Assembly: GCF_030295705.1 (NCBI RefSeq)
Contig: NZ_AP027274.1
Coordinates: 1,550,001 to 1,614,000, forward strand
DNA from: Polynucleobacter sp. TUM22923
GTDB lineage: Bacteria > Pseudomonadota > Gammaproteobacteria > Burkholderiales > Burkholderiaceae
Reading direction: 5' to 3'
Length of the DNA stretch: 64,000 nt
The translations under genes and the position numbers were made by a program. This document shows positions 1 through 11,090 of the stretch, piece by piece. The notes under the pieces are model-generated. The model was not told where the DNA came from, ran no database searches, and saw only the letters and a program-made list of their open reading frames with translations. How positions within the stretch are numbered: the stretch's first letter is position 1; every line of letters starts with the position of its first letter.

Positions 1-1
1 T

Positions 2-439
2 CCTTTGGTCCACATTCCCTATCGCAGTGCTGCAGCTGCAGTAACTGATGTCATAGGGGGTCAAGTGCCGGTGATGATAAGCGCTCTATCAGTCGCCCTT
101 CCACATATACGTGCAGGCAAGCTAAAGGTGCTGGGGGTAACCAGTAAGACACGCTCACCACTACTACCTAATGTACCCACCGTAAATGAAAGCATCAAAG
201 GTTACGACTTCTCGACCTGGGGCGCACTCCTTGCATCAAAGGGAACACCACCAGCAATAATTGATAAGTTAAACGAATCTCTTGCAACAGCCCTTAAGGA
301 TCCGAAATTACGAGAGCAACTGATTCAGCAAGGTTTTGAATTTGCTCCATTAGGGCAAGACCATTTAAAAGTGTTGATCGCTCAAGGTCTCACCAAAATG
401 AAGAAAGTAATTAAGGACGGCGGCATTCAGCCAGATTGA
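2..439 (+). CDS. TctC/Bug-family periplasmic solute-binding protein, C-terminal part
   Basis: The reading frame is open from the left edge of the window, so only about the last 145 residues of the protein are here. They resemble the second lobe of the tripartite tricarboxylate transporter receptor (Bug/TctC) family: a VHIPYRS-like strand, GGQVPVMI, then RAGKLKVLGVTSKTRSPLLP and PTVNESIKGYDFSTWGALL, which is the usual ligand-cleft order. Such proteins capture carboxylates or related small molecules in the periplasm, either for a TctAB permease or, very often in Burkholderiales, as orphans. No permease gene is visible. The substrate cannot be read from the sequence. The true start lies outside the window; the first in-frame alternative start (TTG at 5) is not credible as the gene start. 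Confidence 0.88.
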   Translation, partial: PLVHIPYRSAAAAVTDVIGGQVPVMISALSVALPHIRAGKLKVLGVTSKTRSPLLPNVPTVNESIKGYDFSTWGALLASKGTPPAIIDKLNESLATALKDPKLREQLIQQGFEFAPLGQDHLKVLIAQGLTKMKKVIKDGGIQPD

Positions 440-473
440 TTCTTACCAAGTCATTCAGTAAAAAATAAGCAAA

Positions 474-504
474 AAAATGCCTGGTCTCGTGAACCAGGCA
501 TTTT
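474..504. terminator. bidirectional terminator between the TctC gene and groEL
   Basis: A 12-bp perfect stem (474-485 with 493-504, core TGCCTGG/CCAGGCA) with a 7-nt loop has an A tract on one side and a T tract on the other, so it can stop transcription from both convergent genes. Confidence 0.85.
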
Positions 505-542
505 AGTTTCTACAGCTAAGCAGCTGTGGAAATGTACGGCTA

Positions 543-2509
<1,967 letters not shown>

Positions 2510-2618
2510 TCCTTCTCCTATGTTAGTAAGTGTTAACTAGTTAAAATTCTTATATAAATCAATGGTTTGTATTCTCTTCACTTGAAAACTAAGGCAGATA
2601 GTTCGAAAACAAGCTGTT

Positions 2619-2645
2619 TTAGCACTCTCGCGTAGGGAGTGCTGA
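2619..2645 (-). promoter_or_regulatory. CIRCE operator (HrcA-binding site) of groES-groEL
   Basis: The plus strand reads TTAGCACTC-N9-GAGTGCTGA, which is the CIRCE inverted repeat (TTAGCACTC-N9-GAGTGCTAA) with one changed base. It lies about 110-136 bp upstream of the groES start and touches the -10 element of the promoter below. HrcA binding here would repress the operon and release it on heat shock. The rest of the 2510-2825 gap shows no coding sequence. Confidence 0.93.
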
Positions 2646-2674
2646 TTATATAGGTCTGAAACTGAGGATTTCAA
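2645..2674 (-). promoter_or_regulatory. groESL promoter (sigma-70-like, -35 also sigma-32-like)
   Basis: On the minus strand TTGAAA (2669-2674) is followed after 18 bp by TATAAT (2645-2650), a near-consensus vegetative promoter whose -10 box abuts the CIRCE operator. The -35 element is embedded in CTTGAAA, the sigma-32 -35 consensus, but the expected CCCCAT-type -10 is only weakly matched. Confidence 0.72.
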
Positions 2675-2825
2675 GAGCGAATTGCCTTAAATTTTATGCG
2701 GACTCTCGATTTCCTATAATTGAGGGGGGCTTGGTAGGTAGATTCCTACGAATAAATAAGCTTAAAGCCCTTACCGCTCCAATCTGTCGTGCCTAGACTG
2801 ACTAGTCAATGATTGGAGATTGCTG

Positions 2826-3653
2826 ATGAGCCCGAAATCCCGGCTGTACACGCTTGTAAAGGCCTGGAAGAACAAACCCTTCCAAGAAGTACGCGACGCT
2901 TGTGGTCAGCCTTGGCTAGGCCTTAATAGTGAAGCGCTGAAAGAGCATCAATCGTGGTCCCAGCGACAGACGATTGGTCACGAACCCATCTTTAACTCTC
3001 GGGGAACCAAGTTGACAAGTTCACTATTTAGACCTTTACTGACTGCTAGCGATAGTCAAGTCCTCAGACTATTCATGGAAGGCTTAGATACGATTACCTA
3101 TTGGTATCGCAGTGGCCGGTTTATCCCTGGAATATTGCCCTTACCAGAGCACGTCTTTGAATCTAGTGATTTTGTTGATGGGCTAAGCGACCTCATTCTA
3201 AATTCCAGATTACCAGTAGGCTTAATCAGCCTCGGCGTGCATCAACTGGACAAGCCACACTTATCCACTGATTGCAAAGACGGCTTGCTTCGCATGCGTC
3301 GTTTAGGGGTATTGATTCATATGCTCAATTACTCCGGGACACTGTCACAAATGCGCTGGGCCGAAGAAATACAACCCGAAGGGATGCATCTTGATATTAC
3401 TCAGTTTCGAACATCAGCCGTCCCAGCTGAAATGCTTTCTCATGGCAAAAGATTCAAAAGTCAGATTTATGCCAGCAATATCACTCTTGTCAAAGATATA
3501 GAAAATGCGATCGCTATTGGCGCTCAGCACTGCTATGGGGGACTAATGATGCCCTCAGTCAGTCGCCATCAAATATTACACATTAACGATAGTCGTATCG
3601 CTAAGGCTATTTTTTCGCTGCACCCTCATCAAAACCTAAACGGAGACAAGTAA
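2826..3653 (+). CDS. degenerate EAL-domain protein in a two-component operon
   Basis: The 275-residue protein aligns by motif to the EAL (c-di-GMP phosphodiesterase) fold, but the catalytic positions are gone. EPIFNSRG (about 53-60) matches the usual QPI-strand, the EAL signature itself is replaced by SSLFRP (65-70), the metal-binding DDFG motif by LNYSG (167-171), followed by HLDITQFR in the KID position and a QHCYGGLMMPS stretch like the terminal QGYYFS-P motif. It is therefore probably a non-enzymatic EAL-fold adaptor or regulator. I chose ATG 2826, with GGAG 7 nt upstream, over the TTG at 2820. Its stop overlaps the response regulator start by 1 nt (TAATG), so translation is coupled. An EAL protein next to a BvgA/BvgS-like pair recalls BvgR, though this is inference. 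Confidence 0.75.
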   Translation: MSPKSRLYTLVKAWKNKPFQEVRDACGQPWLGLNSEALKEHQSWSQRQTIGHEPIFNSRGTKLTSSLFRPLLTASDSQVLRLFMEGLDTITYWYRSGRFIPGILPLPEHVFESSDFVDGLSDLILNSRLPVGLISLGVHQLDKPHLSTDCKDGLLRMRRLGVLIHMLNYSGTLSQMRWAEEIQPEGMHLDITQFRTSAVPAEMLSHGKRFKSQIYASNITLVKDIENAIAIGAQHCYGGLMMPSVSRHQILHINDSRIAKAIFSLHPHQNLNGDK

Positions 3654-4276
3654 TGAGAAAACGCGTGATGTTGGTAGATGATCATCCTGCCATGTTGATG
3701 GCTTTAAAGAGTATGTTGCAAGATCAGTTGTTGTTTGAAATAGCAGGGCAGGCCCAAAATGGAGAAGAATGTTTACGCTCCATTAAGGAGGTCAATCCCA
3801 ATATGGTGATTCTAGATCTAGATATGCCTAAGACTGACGGGTTTGACGTCATTAGACGTATTGGACTGATGCACCCTGAAGTGCGCATCCTGGTACTGTC
3901 CAGTCTGGCTGAGGCAGTCTATGGAGGTCGAGTCCGATCACTCGGTGCCCATGGTTTTGTCAACAAAACTGCTGGGTCGGATGTCATCCTAGCAGCATGT
4001 GTTGCCATCTCTCAGGGATACACCTTTTTCACGCATGGCAAAAATGGCAATACCTCCTTAAGTGATGACGATAAGTTAGCCCTTATCTCAGATCGCGAGC
4101 TCCAGGTGATGAAGTACCTCGGTAAGGGCAACACCAATCAGCAGATTTCAGATTTACTGCATATCAGCAATAAAACGGTAGCTACCTATAAAACGCGGGT
4201 CTTTGACAAACTGGGCATCAACAATATTGCTGATCTTATTTTATTTTGTCGTATGAATCAAATTATCGAAAGCTAA
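3653..4276 (+). CDS. NarL/FixJ-type response regulator
   Basis: The N-terminal receiver domain (residues 1-120) has the acidic pair DD (9-10) and the phospho-acceptor D55 in MVILDLDMPK, plus the conserved S/T and the K in FVNKTAG. The C-terminal 60 residues are a LuxR-type helix-turn-helix (SDRELQVMKYLGKG, QISDLLHISNKTVATYKTR). The 207-residue length is normal. It should be the DNA-binding output partner of the hybrid kinase that follows 8 bp later. The domain order and the partner type resemble BvgA/EvgA. Target genes cannot be inferred. Confidence 0.93.
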   Translation: MRKRVMLVDDHPAMLMALKSMLQDQLLFEIAGQAQNGEECLRSIKEVNPNMVILDLDMPKTDGFDVIRRIGLMHPEVRILVLSSLAEAVYGGRVRSLGAHGFVNKTAGSDVILAACVAISQGYTFFTHGKNGNTSLSDDDKLALISDRELQVMKYLGKGNTNQQISDLLHISNKTVATYKTRVFDKLGINNIADLILFCRMNQIIES

Positions 4277-4284
4277 TCTGTAGC

Positions 4285-6726
4285 ATGCATCGATTCATCC
4301 TTAAGTTCACCTATGTATTCTTCTGTGTTGCTACGGGACTGGCTGATGCCAGGCCTTTCAGCGCCTCAGAAAAAGCATGGATCGATGCACATCCCATCGT
4401 GCGATTTAGTATTCACGAAAAATATGCGCCCTATCTTGAGCATGATGGCGTCTTTCAATCCCTACTGCTGAAACTAGGGGAATGCACACGACAGCAATAC
4501 ACACCCATCTGGAGAAAATCAGATCAAGATGGGTTAGAGCAATTGGTAAATGGGCAAGTAGACTTCATCATCGATCCACTAGAAGTAAGCAGTCGTGTTT
4601 TACAGTTTGGCGCACTTTCTGAATCGATTTTTTGGGGGCATGATGCCGTTGTTACCAAAATAGATCAATCGTTGTTGAAGCTCACTGATCACTCAAGAGT
4701 TGCTTACTTTAATCGTGGTTTTGAGAGCCCCCCTGCCTCATCCAGTCAATCTCATTCCGGTCTGAGCTCGTCAAATGAACTGCTGCAAGCACTCATTAAA
4801 AATGATATTGAGGCCCTCATCATGCCCATTCGCTTAGCGAAACAATTAATCCACACTACCCAAGAACTTGATCTCAAAATAGATGGAGTGTACGGAAGAG
4901 AGCCCTTTGCATATCGCTGGCTAATTTCTTTTCATAACAGTCCCCTACAAAGCATCTTGAAGCATTTTCTAGATGACTTAGATCCACTCGAGTCGCGCCG
5001 TCTATTTACCCTCAACGAAACACAACTAGTTGCAGAGCCCAGTGGTGGACATCATCGTGCCTTACCTTGGCTTAGCACTGTATTGCTATTGCTAGTCGGT
5101 GGCATTGTGTTTTACCAACTCCAAAAAAAGTACTTCCACCAAAAACAAGCCGCGATAGCCTTGATGCACTCTAAAGACCTTGCTGAAAAAGCCAATGCAG
5201 CCAAGTCTGCCTTCTTAGCCACGATGAGCCACGAGATTCGGACGCCAATGAATGCCATCCTGGGCGTCCAAGAGCTTCTGCTAGGCAGCGCTCATTTTCC
5301 TAAAAAAGATAAGCCTCTACTTAAGAGTGCGCAAGCATCAGCAGAATCCTTACTGGGCATGCTTAACCAAGTATTAGATATTTCTAAAATTGAAGCAGGA
5401 AAGCTTACCCTGAACCTAGAACCCAGTAACTTACATCAGCTTCTCATAGACATTCATTCCGCGTTCACGACAGTGGCACAAAAACAGAACTTACTGTTGC
5501 ACACCACTATTGATCCAAGAGTGGCTGAAGTGCTCATGATTGATAGTCTGCGCTTACGGCAAGTCCTACAAAATTTACTGAGTAATGCGATTAAATTTAC
5601 CAGTCAAGGTGAAATCTATTTCTCAATCACAGTACTAGCAGACGATCATGCTGGCCAACTGATTGAATTTAGAGTGATTGACACCGGAGTTGGTATGGGC
5701 AGCGCTCAGATTGAGCTTGCCCTTCAGGCCTTTGAACAGGTGCCCTCTTCACAAGAGTTTGGCTTATGCGAGCAAACGCGGGGTACAGGTCTGGGTCTTA
5801 CCATTACAAATCACCTAGTCAACTCTATGAATAGCCATCTCTACTTTGAGAGTGCGCCAGGCTTTGGTAGTAACGTTCACTTTTCAGTCGCCTTCCCAAG
5901 AACTAGCATAGCTGCCTCTAAGGTCTCTTTTTTTGATGCATTGGCAGGCCACCCAAAAAGAATCATCGCCAAAAGAAAAGGTGAGCGAAGCACTCCCATT
6001 CAAGCATTAGTAGTAGAGGATCACCCTGCTAGCAGGCAAATTCTGTCACTCCAATTGGAGGTACTAGGCATACAGACGCAGGTTTGTGAAAATGCACTTT
6101 TGGCGCTTGAACTGCTGGGCAATCATTCTTTTGATCTTCTATTAACCGATCAATCTATGCCTGGCATGCAGGGCTCTGACTTAGCAAGAAATATTCGATC
6201 TGCTGGCAATACTTCACTGATCATCATTGGTGTCACTGCTGATATTTATGCACTAGATTCGCGTCATCAGTTTTTATCTGCCAGTATGAATAGCATCCTC
6301 ATTAAGCCCCTCAGTTTGGGGGCTCTAGAAAATGAATTGCTACGTTATTTTGACTCAAGTACTTCCACAGAAATTACTGAGGAACCCTATTCTTTTGAGA
6401 TCTTCTCTAATCTGATTGGAGATGACCCCCAGAAAATAGTAATCGTCCTCGAGGAGATTCAAAAAGTCCATGATGAGGTGCTGACCAAACTCCAGTCTGC
6501 GCAAGAGGGTTATTTAATAGATAAAGCAGACTTTCTAAGCTGGGTGCATAAAGTAAAAGGTGGGGCTCAGTTATTGCAGGCCTCCCCATTTATCGATGCC
6601 TGTATCAGACTGGAAGCTTCCGAGCCTCAGAATGACCTACTAGCTAAGCGTATTCCGGAGTTCATTACCCTCCTTGAAGAGCAAAACCGCATTATTCAAT
6701 CCTATAAAGTGCGATATATGCCATAA
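4285..6726 (+). CDS. unorthodox hybrid sensor histidine kinase (BvgS/EvgS-like)
   Basis: An 813-residue membrane sensor that should phosphorylate the preceding response regulator by a four-step His-Asp-His-Asp relay. Domains in order: signal peptide (1-22); one periplasmic solute-binding-like domain (FSASEKAWIDAHP onwards, to about 250); one membrane helix (259-279); HisKA with H316 in MSHEIRTPMN; HATPase with N434 and the DTGVGMG and GTGLGL boxes; receiver domain with D622 in LLLTDQSMPG; and a C-terminal Hpt domain with H755 in HKVKGG. BvgS has two such ligand domains and a PAS domain; here there is one ligand domain and no PAS. The start is ATG 4285, which gives the signal peptide; an upstream TTG at 4246 lies inside the preceding gene. 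Confidence 0.93.
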   Translation: MHRFILKFTYVFFCVATGLADARPFSASEKAWIDAHPIVRFSIHEKYAPYLEHDGVFQSLLLKLGECTRQQYTPIWRKSDQDGLEQLVNGQVDFIIDPLEVSSRVLQFGALSESIFWGHDAVVTKIDQSLLKLTDHSRVAYFNRGFESPPASSSQSHSGLSSSNELLQALIKNDIEALIMPIRLAKQLIHTTQELDLKIDGVYGREPFAYRWLISFHNSPLQSILKHFLDDLDPLESRRLFTLNETQLVAEPSGGHHRALPWLSTVLLLLVGGIVFYQLQKKYFHQKQAAIALMHSKDLAEKANAAKSAFLATMSHEIRTPMNAILGVQELLLGSAHFPKKDKPLLKSAQASAESLLGMLNQVLDISKIEAGKLTLNLEPSNLHQLLIDIHSAFTTVAQKQNLLLHTTIDPRVAEVLMIDSLRLRQVLQNLLSNAIKFTSQGEIYFSITVLADDHAGQLIEFRVIDTGVGMGSAQIELALQAFEQVPSSQEFGLCEQTRGTGLGLTITNHLVNSMNSHLYFESAPGFGSNVHFSVAFPRTSIAASKVSFFDALAGHPKRIIAKRKGERSTPIQALVVEDHPASRQILSLQLEVLGIQTQVCENALLALELLGNHSFDLLLTDQSMPGMQGSDLARNIRSAGNTSLIIIGVTADIYALDSRHQFLSASMNSILIKPLSLGALENELLRYFDSSTSTEITEEPYSFEIFSNLIGDDPQKIVIVLEEIQKVHDEVLTKLQSAQEGYLIDKADFLSWVHKVKGGAQLLQASPFIDACIRLEASEPQNDLLAKRIPEFITLLEEQNRIIQSYKVRYMP

Positions 6727-6736
6727 AATCAGGGGC

Positions 6737-8296
6737 ATGCGCGCATCATCATTCTCACCATTACAGCCTAAGGCCATACTAGTCCTCTGGACTTTCCTCT
6801 TCATCTCTACCGCAGCCCATCCGGGCCAAAGCATTACCTCAGGAGCTGCGCTACAACAGATTCCGAGCGCGGTTGCAGCCAGCCTTGAAAAAAATCAGAT
6901 CCCTAAAGAGGCTATCAGTATCTCGGTAGTCGAGATTGAGCAAGATCGTCACGGCAAAATGACTGCTAAACCAGAGCTGGATTGGCGCTCTACTCAGGCC
7001 ATGAATCCTGCTTCGACAATGAAGCTGCTAACCACTCTTGCAGGCTTAGATATTCTAGGGCCGCAATATCGCTGGCGCACTGCGTTATTTACTGATGGCC
7101 TTATTCGGCAGGGCACTCTTAAGGGCAATATCTACTTACAGGGAACAGGGGATCCTAAATTAATTCCTGAAGAATTCGCTAAGATGATGAAAGCATTACA
7201 AAATTTAGGCATTCAAAAGATTGATGGTCATTTAATCTTTGATAGGAGTGCTTACGCGCCAAGCGTCATGGAACACAACACCATTGATGGCGAATCGCTT
7301 CGGTCATATAACGTACCGCCAGACCCGCTACTTTATGCCTTTAGAACGCTCTCTTTTCAATTAGGTAAGTCACGGACAGCCGATTTTATTGATATCAACT
7401 TTAGCCCACCACTATCCCAACTCAAAGTAATCAATCAAATGCAATTAGTGGATCGGGCCTGTGAAAACTGGAAAAGTAATATTCGATTTAATTTAGAGGC
7501 TGACAGCGTAGCGGCTAATCAGGGTCAATTACTCACCGCCCAATTCTCGGGTAGCTTTCCTAATGGATGCAAGGATGTGAACTATAACGTTGTGGCTTTA
7601 GATGCCAACACTTTTCTCACTCAGGGCTTTGCAGCGGCATGGGAACTATCAGGCGGCCGATGGGCACAGGCGCCAATCGGGAAATCTGGCACTGTTCCCA
7701 TGTCAGCTCGATCATTACTGCAATTTGAAGGTATCTCACTTGCAGATGACGTGCATGATATTAATAAATACTCAAATAATGTCATGGCTCGGCAACTCTT
7801 ATTGACCTTGGCACTTGAAAAAATGGGAAAGCCTGCCACCACGCAAAATGGACAACTGGTGATTCAGGCGTGGCTAAAAGAGTCTGGCTTAGATTTTCCA
7901 GAGCTCGTTATTGAAAATGGCTCGGGCTTATCTCGCAACGAAGCAATATCTGCAGAGCACCTTACGCAATTATTAGTCACGGCGCGTAAGCTGCCTGCAG
8001 CAGGCCTTTTCTATCAAAGCCTTCCTGCAGCAGGTGTAGATGGCACGATGAAAAATCGCCTAATTACTCAGCTGAGGAAGTTTTTGCACCTGAAGAAAAA
8101 ACCTGAGGTGAGAATAAAAACAGGATCACTTGCTGATGTCAGGGCAATCTCTGGCTACGTGATGACTAAATCTGGAAAGATGTATGCGGTGACTTCCTTC
8201 ATTAACCACCCCAATGCCTGGAGAGGTCTAGAAGCACATGATCAATTACTGGCGTGGTTACTAGAAGATGGGCCCGAGCCAAAGCTTGCGCGTTGA
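6737..8296 (+). CDS. dacB: PBP4-type D-alanyl-D-alanine carboxypeptidase/endopeptidase
   Basis: A periplasmic class C penicillin-binding protein that trims peptidoglycan stem peptides and cross-links. Of 519 residues, the first ~30 form a signal peptide (ILVLWTFLFISTAAH). The three active-site motifs are present: SxxK as S93-T-M-K96 in NPASTMKLL, SxN as SNN in KYSNNVMARQ, and KTG in IKTGSLADVRAISGYV. I chose ATG 6737 because it places the signal peptide at the N-terminus; a longer frame back to 6674 would overlap the kinase gene. It lies 10 bp after the kinase, but their functional link is unclear. The last 55 bp overlap the end of the convergent tsaC gene. Confidence 0.93.
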   Translation: MRASSFSPLQPKAILVLWTFLFISTAAHPGQSITSGAALQQIPSAVAASLEKNQIPKEAISISVVEIEQDRHGKMTAKPELDWRSTQAMNPASTMKLLTTLAGLDILGPQYRWRTALFTDGLIRQGTLKGNIYLQGTGDPKLIPEEFAKMMKALQNLGIQKIDGHLIFDRSAYAPSVMEHNTIDGESLRSYNVPPDPLLYAFRTLSFQLGKSRTADFIDINFSPPLSQLKVINQMQLVDRACENWKSNIRFNLEADSVAANQGQLLTAQFSGSFPNGCKDVNYNVVALDANTFLTQGFAAAWELSGGRWAQAPIGKSGTVPMSARSLLQFEGISLADDVHDINKYSNNVMARQLLLTLALEKMGKPATTQNGQLVIQAWLKESGLDFPELVIENGSGLSRNEAISAEHLTQLLVTARKLPAAGLFYQSLPAAGVDGTMKNRLITQLRKFLHLKKKPEVRIKTGSLADVRAISGYVMTKSGKMYAVTSFINHPNAWRGLEAHDQLLAWLLEDGPEPKLAR

Positions 8297-9321
8297 AGAC
8301 GATCTCTCACACCATCCCATTCCTCACCCACAGGAGGCTCTGGAAATAAAATAAGGTCCCAGTCCTGCTGATCTAAATCCCGTAAGGATCGATAGAGCAG
8401 ACTTGCAAATGCAGTGCTATCGCTAGGCAGTGGGATTTCTTCAAAATGTACTGACGGATGACCATCTTCACCTATTGGAGATTCAGACTCCCAAACGCCT
8501 ACCGCCACCCGAGACTTGGTATCTGGAAATTCACACAAAGCATCCAAGACCCTTCCAGACTGATACAAGCGCAATGGTGTCGCAGGCGCATAGTGTGCAC
8601 GCAAACTACCAGATACTTTTGGAAGATTATTTGTAATAGCACTCAAGGCCAACTCTCCAGGAAGTGCAATTTGAATACCCGTCTTAGTCAAAATATCACC
8701 AGGAGTAATCATGCCCGGCCTTAATAAGACTGCATGATCACCCGAAGATAAATCAATAATGGTCGATTCAATACCAACCTTACAGTCACCACCATCTAAC
8801 ACCATTAAATCTGACATGCCCTCAAACTCACTACGCACATCTGCAGCGCTAGTGGGAGACACCTTACCAAAACGATTCGCCGAAGGGGCAACTACACCCC
8901 CTTTAAATTGGCGTAATAACTCTTGTGCCAAGGGATGTGCTGGCGCACGAATAGCTACCGTATCTTGACCACCCGTTAACTCAGTCAAAACGCGGTTATC
9001 TTTTTTAAAAACAAGTGTGAGCGGGCCTGGCCAAAAGGCATTCACGAGCTTGAGCGCATCTTCTGAAATATCACGTGCCCATGGCGCAAGTAGAACGGTC
9101 CAATCAGCCCGGCCAACATCGTGGTGATCGGGCGTAGATATATGCACAATCAAGGGATGGTTAGAGGGTCGACCCTTGGCCGTAAAAATCTTTTTAATAG
9201 CCTCAGAATTACCTGCATCCGCCCCTAGGCCATAGACCGTCTCGGTAGGAAAGGCAACTAAACCACCATTTCGTAAAGTTTGTACTGCTTTATTGATTTC
9301 GGTACTGCCATTGGGAATCAT
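8242..9321 (-). CDS. tsaC: L-threonylcarbamoyladenylate synthase, two-domain Sua5 type
   Basis: It makes threonylcarbamoyl-AMP from threonine, bicarbonate and ATP, the first step of t6A modification of ANN-decoding tRNAs. The 359-residue product has the YrdC domain (GLVAFPTETVYGLGADA, KGRPSNHPL, FWPGPLTLV, APSANRFGKVSPT) and the additional C-terminal Sua5 domain joined by the SGSLRAHYAP linker, so it is the long Sua5 form rather than short TsaC. The ATG at 9321 starts 4 bp after the purK stop; a longer frame from 9447 would run deep into purK and is less likely. The end overlaps dacB by 55 bp, tail to tail. It is the last gene of the purine/glycolysis run. Confidence 0.93.
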   Translation of the reverse strand: MIPNGSTEINKAVQTLRNGGLVAFPTETVYGLGADAGNSEAIKKIFTAKGRPSNHPLIVHISTPDHHDVGRADWTVLLAPWARDISEDALKLVNAFWPGPLTLVFKKDNRVLTELTGGQDTVAIRAPAHPLAQELLRQFKGGVVAPSANRFGKVSPTSAADVRSEFEGMSDLMVLDGGDCKVGIESTIIDLSSGDHAVLLRPGMITPGDILTKTGIQIALPGELALSAITNNLPKVSGSLRAHYAPATPLRLYQSGRVLDALCEFPDTKSRVAVGVWESESPIGEDGHPSVHFEEIPLPSDSTAFASLLYRSLRDLDQQDWDLILFPEPPVGEEWDGVRDRLQRASFGSGPSSSNHASN

Positions 9322-9325
9322 CAGC

Positions 9326-10510
9326 TTAGGGCTCAATCCCAAGTTCAGCAGCGACCGCTGCGCAATTTTGACGCGCTTGATTGAGTGACTCACCAAGGCA
9401 GTTGATGTGACCCATTTTGCGTCCCATTCTTGGATCCGATTTTCCATATAAATGTAATTTGGTATCGGGGTGGGCTAGTACTTTATTCCAAGCAGGCTCG
9501 ATTACTTTATCGACATCACCATCAAACCAGAGATCACCTAAAAGATTCAGCATAGAAACGGGGGCTAGTAGGCGCGTATCGCCCAATGGTAGGCGCGCCA
9601 TACTTCTCACCTGTTGTTCAAACTGACTCGTCACACAGGCGTTCATAGTGTAGTGCCCAGAATTATGTGGGCGTGGTGCAATTTCGTTCACCACAACATC
9701 ACCATTTTTGAGGACAAAAAATTCAACGCAAAGTACCCCAACGTAGTCAATCTTACGAATCAGCGCTTTTGCTGCTTCAATCATTTTCTTCTCTTGCCCA
9801 AGCTTAAGGGATGGGGCTGGTACGGTCGAGGTAAATAAAATACCATCGCGATGGATATTCTGGGATACAGGATAAGCCACTACCTCATCATCGTACCCAC
9901 GAACCACCAGTGCAGAAACTTCAAAATCTAACTCCATCCGTTTTTCAAGAACGCAAGGCACCTTTCCTAGTTCGGCCCAAGCAGCTACTAAGGCTGAAGA
10001 TTCATGCACGGTAATCTGACCCTTGCCGTCATAACCCATCCGAGCAGTTTTAAGGATGCCGGGAAATAGATCGGCAGAAATCAGGGCGATATCAGCATCA
10101 TGCTCAATGACGCAGTATGGTGCTGGCCCAATATTGGTTTCTTGTTTCCAAGTCGATAAGAATTTTTTCTCTGCAACGCGATCTTGGGCAATAGAGACAC
10201 AGTTGCTACGTGGAGCGACAAATACACCCAAAGCCTCCAACTCATCAAGCGCTTGGGCTGGAACATTCTCAAATTCAGTACTCACTGACTTACACAAATT
10301 TGCCATTTTTTTTAAGGCAGCGGAGTCGATGTAATCAGCTTGGATAAATTGTTCGGCGATCGAGCCGGCAGGGCTATCGGCACTAGGATCTAAGACGCAG
10401 ACTTTATATCCCATCGCTTGGGCAGCCTGAGTAAACATCCGCCCTAATTGACCGCCACCTAAAATTCCTAAATATGAACCCGGCAAGATGGGCTCCAAAC
10501 GTTTCACCAT
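9326..10510 (-). CDS. purK: N5-carboxyaminoimidazole ribonucleotide synthase PurK
   Basis: PurK converts aminoimidazole ribonucleotide, ATP and bicarbonate to N5-CAIR in de novo purine synthesis. The 394-residue protein shows the ATP-grasp layout: GILGGGQLGRMFTQAA near the N-terminus, TARMGYDGKGQ in the central ATP-grasp domain, and VVNEIAPRPHNSGHYT in the catalytic region. It starts 4 bp after the purE stop and works directly upstream of PurE, so the two are almost certainly co-translated. Length and motifs are normal. Confidence 0.97.
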   Translation of the reverse strand: MVKRLEPILPGSYLGILGGGQLGRMFTQAAQAMGYKVCVLDPSADSPAGSIAEQFIQADYIDSAALKKMANLCKSVSTEFENVPAQALDELEALGVFVAPRSNCVSIAQDRVAEKKFLSTWKQETNIGPAPYCVIEHDADIALISADLFPGILKTARMGYDGKGQITVHESSALVAAWAELGKVPCVLEKRMELDFEVSALVVRGYDDEVVAYPVSQNIHRDGILFTSTVPAPSLKLGQEKKMIEAAKALIRKIDYVGVLCVEFFVLKNGDVVVNEIAPRPHNSGHYTMNACVTSQFEQQVRSMARLPLGDTRLLAPVSMLNLLGDLWFDGDVDKVIEPAWNKVLAHPDTKLHLYGKSDPRMGRKMGHINCLGESLNQARQNCAAVAAELGIEP

Positions 10511-10514
10511 CTGT

Positions 10515-11021
10515 TTAATATCCTGGCAAATTCATGGCACGTGCGGCATCCGTTTGTTTGGCACGAAAGTCTTCTAATAACTTGGCCAAGGCTGGATCAT
10601 TCACAGCCAGATTTGCGACCACATGCAAAGCAGCATTAGCTGCACCGGCCTCGCCAATTGCAAACGTCGCAACCGGAATACCTTTAGGCATTTGAACAAT
10701 GGAATAAAGTGAATCTTCACCACGTAAATATTTACTGGCAACAGGAACTCCATAAATTGGAACAATCGTTTTGGAGGCCAGCATACCCGGCAAATGTGCA
10801 GCGCCACCCGCACCAGCGATGATTGCTTTTAGGCCATTGGTACTCGCAAGCTCAGCGTAGCGAAACATATCATCTGGCATCCGATGGGCCGAAAGCACTT
10901 TAGCTTCATGAGCAATACCGAAGTGCTCCAGCATCTGCGCGGCATGTTGCATCGTGTCCCAATCAGAATTGGAACCCATGACTATCCCGACGATTGGCTT
11001 GTTGCTCGAATTTTGACCCAT
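10515..11021 (-). CDS. purE: N5-CAIR mutase PurE
   Basis: PurE rearranges N5-CAIR to CAIR. The 168-residue protein carries the family signatures GIVMGSNSDWDTM at the phosphate-binding N-terminus, SAHRMPD with the catalytic histidine, and GAGGAAHLPGMLAS. Presence of purK beside it marks it as the class I (bacterial N5-CAIR mutase) type. It is 69 bp downstream of purC in the same direction. Confidence 0.97.
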   Translation of the reverse strand: MGQNSSNKPIVGIVMGSNSDWDTMQHAAQMLEHFGIAHEAKVLSAHRMPDDMFRYAELASTNGLKAIIAGAGGAAHLPGMLASKTIVPIYGVPVASKYLRGEDSLYSIVQMPKGIPVATFAIGEAGAANAALHVVANLAVNDPALAKLLEDFRAKQTDAARAMNLPGY

Positions 11022-11090
11022 GCAGCTCTCCGAATACCCTGAAATCTTTAGTAGCGGTCTATTATCCCAGCCTTTTCAGGCCAGAGGAAA

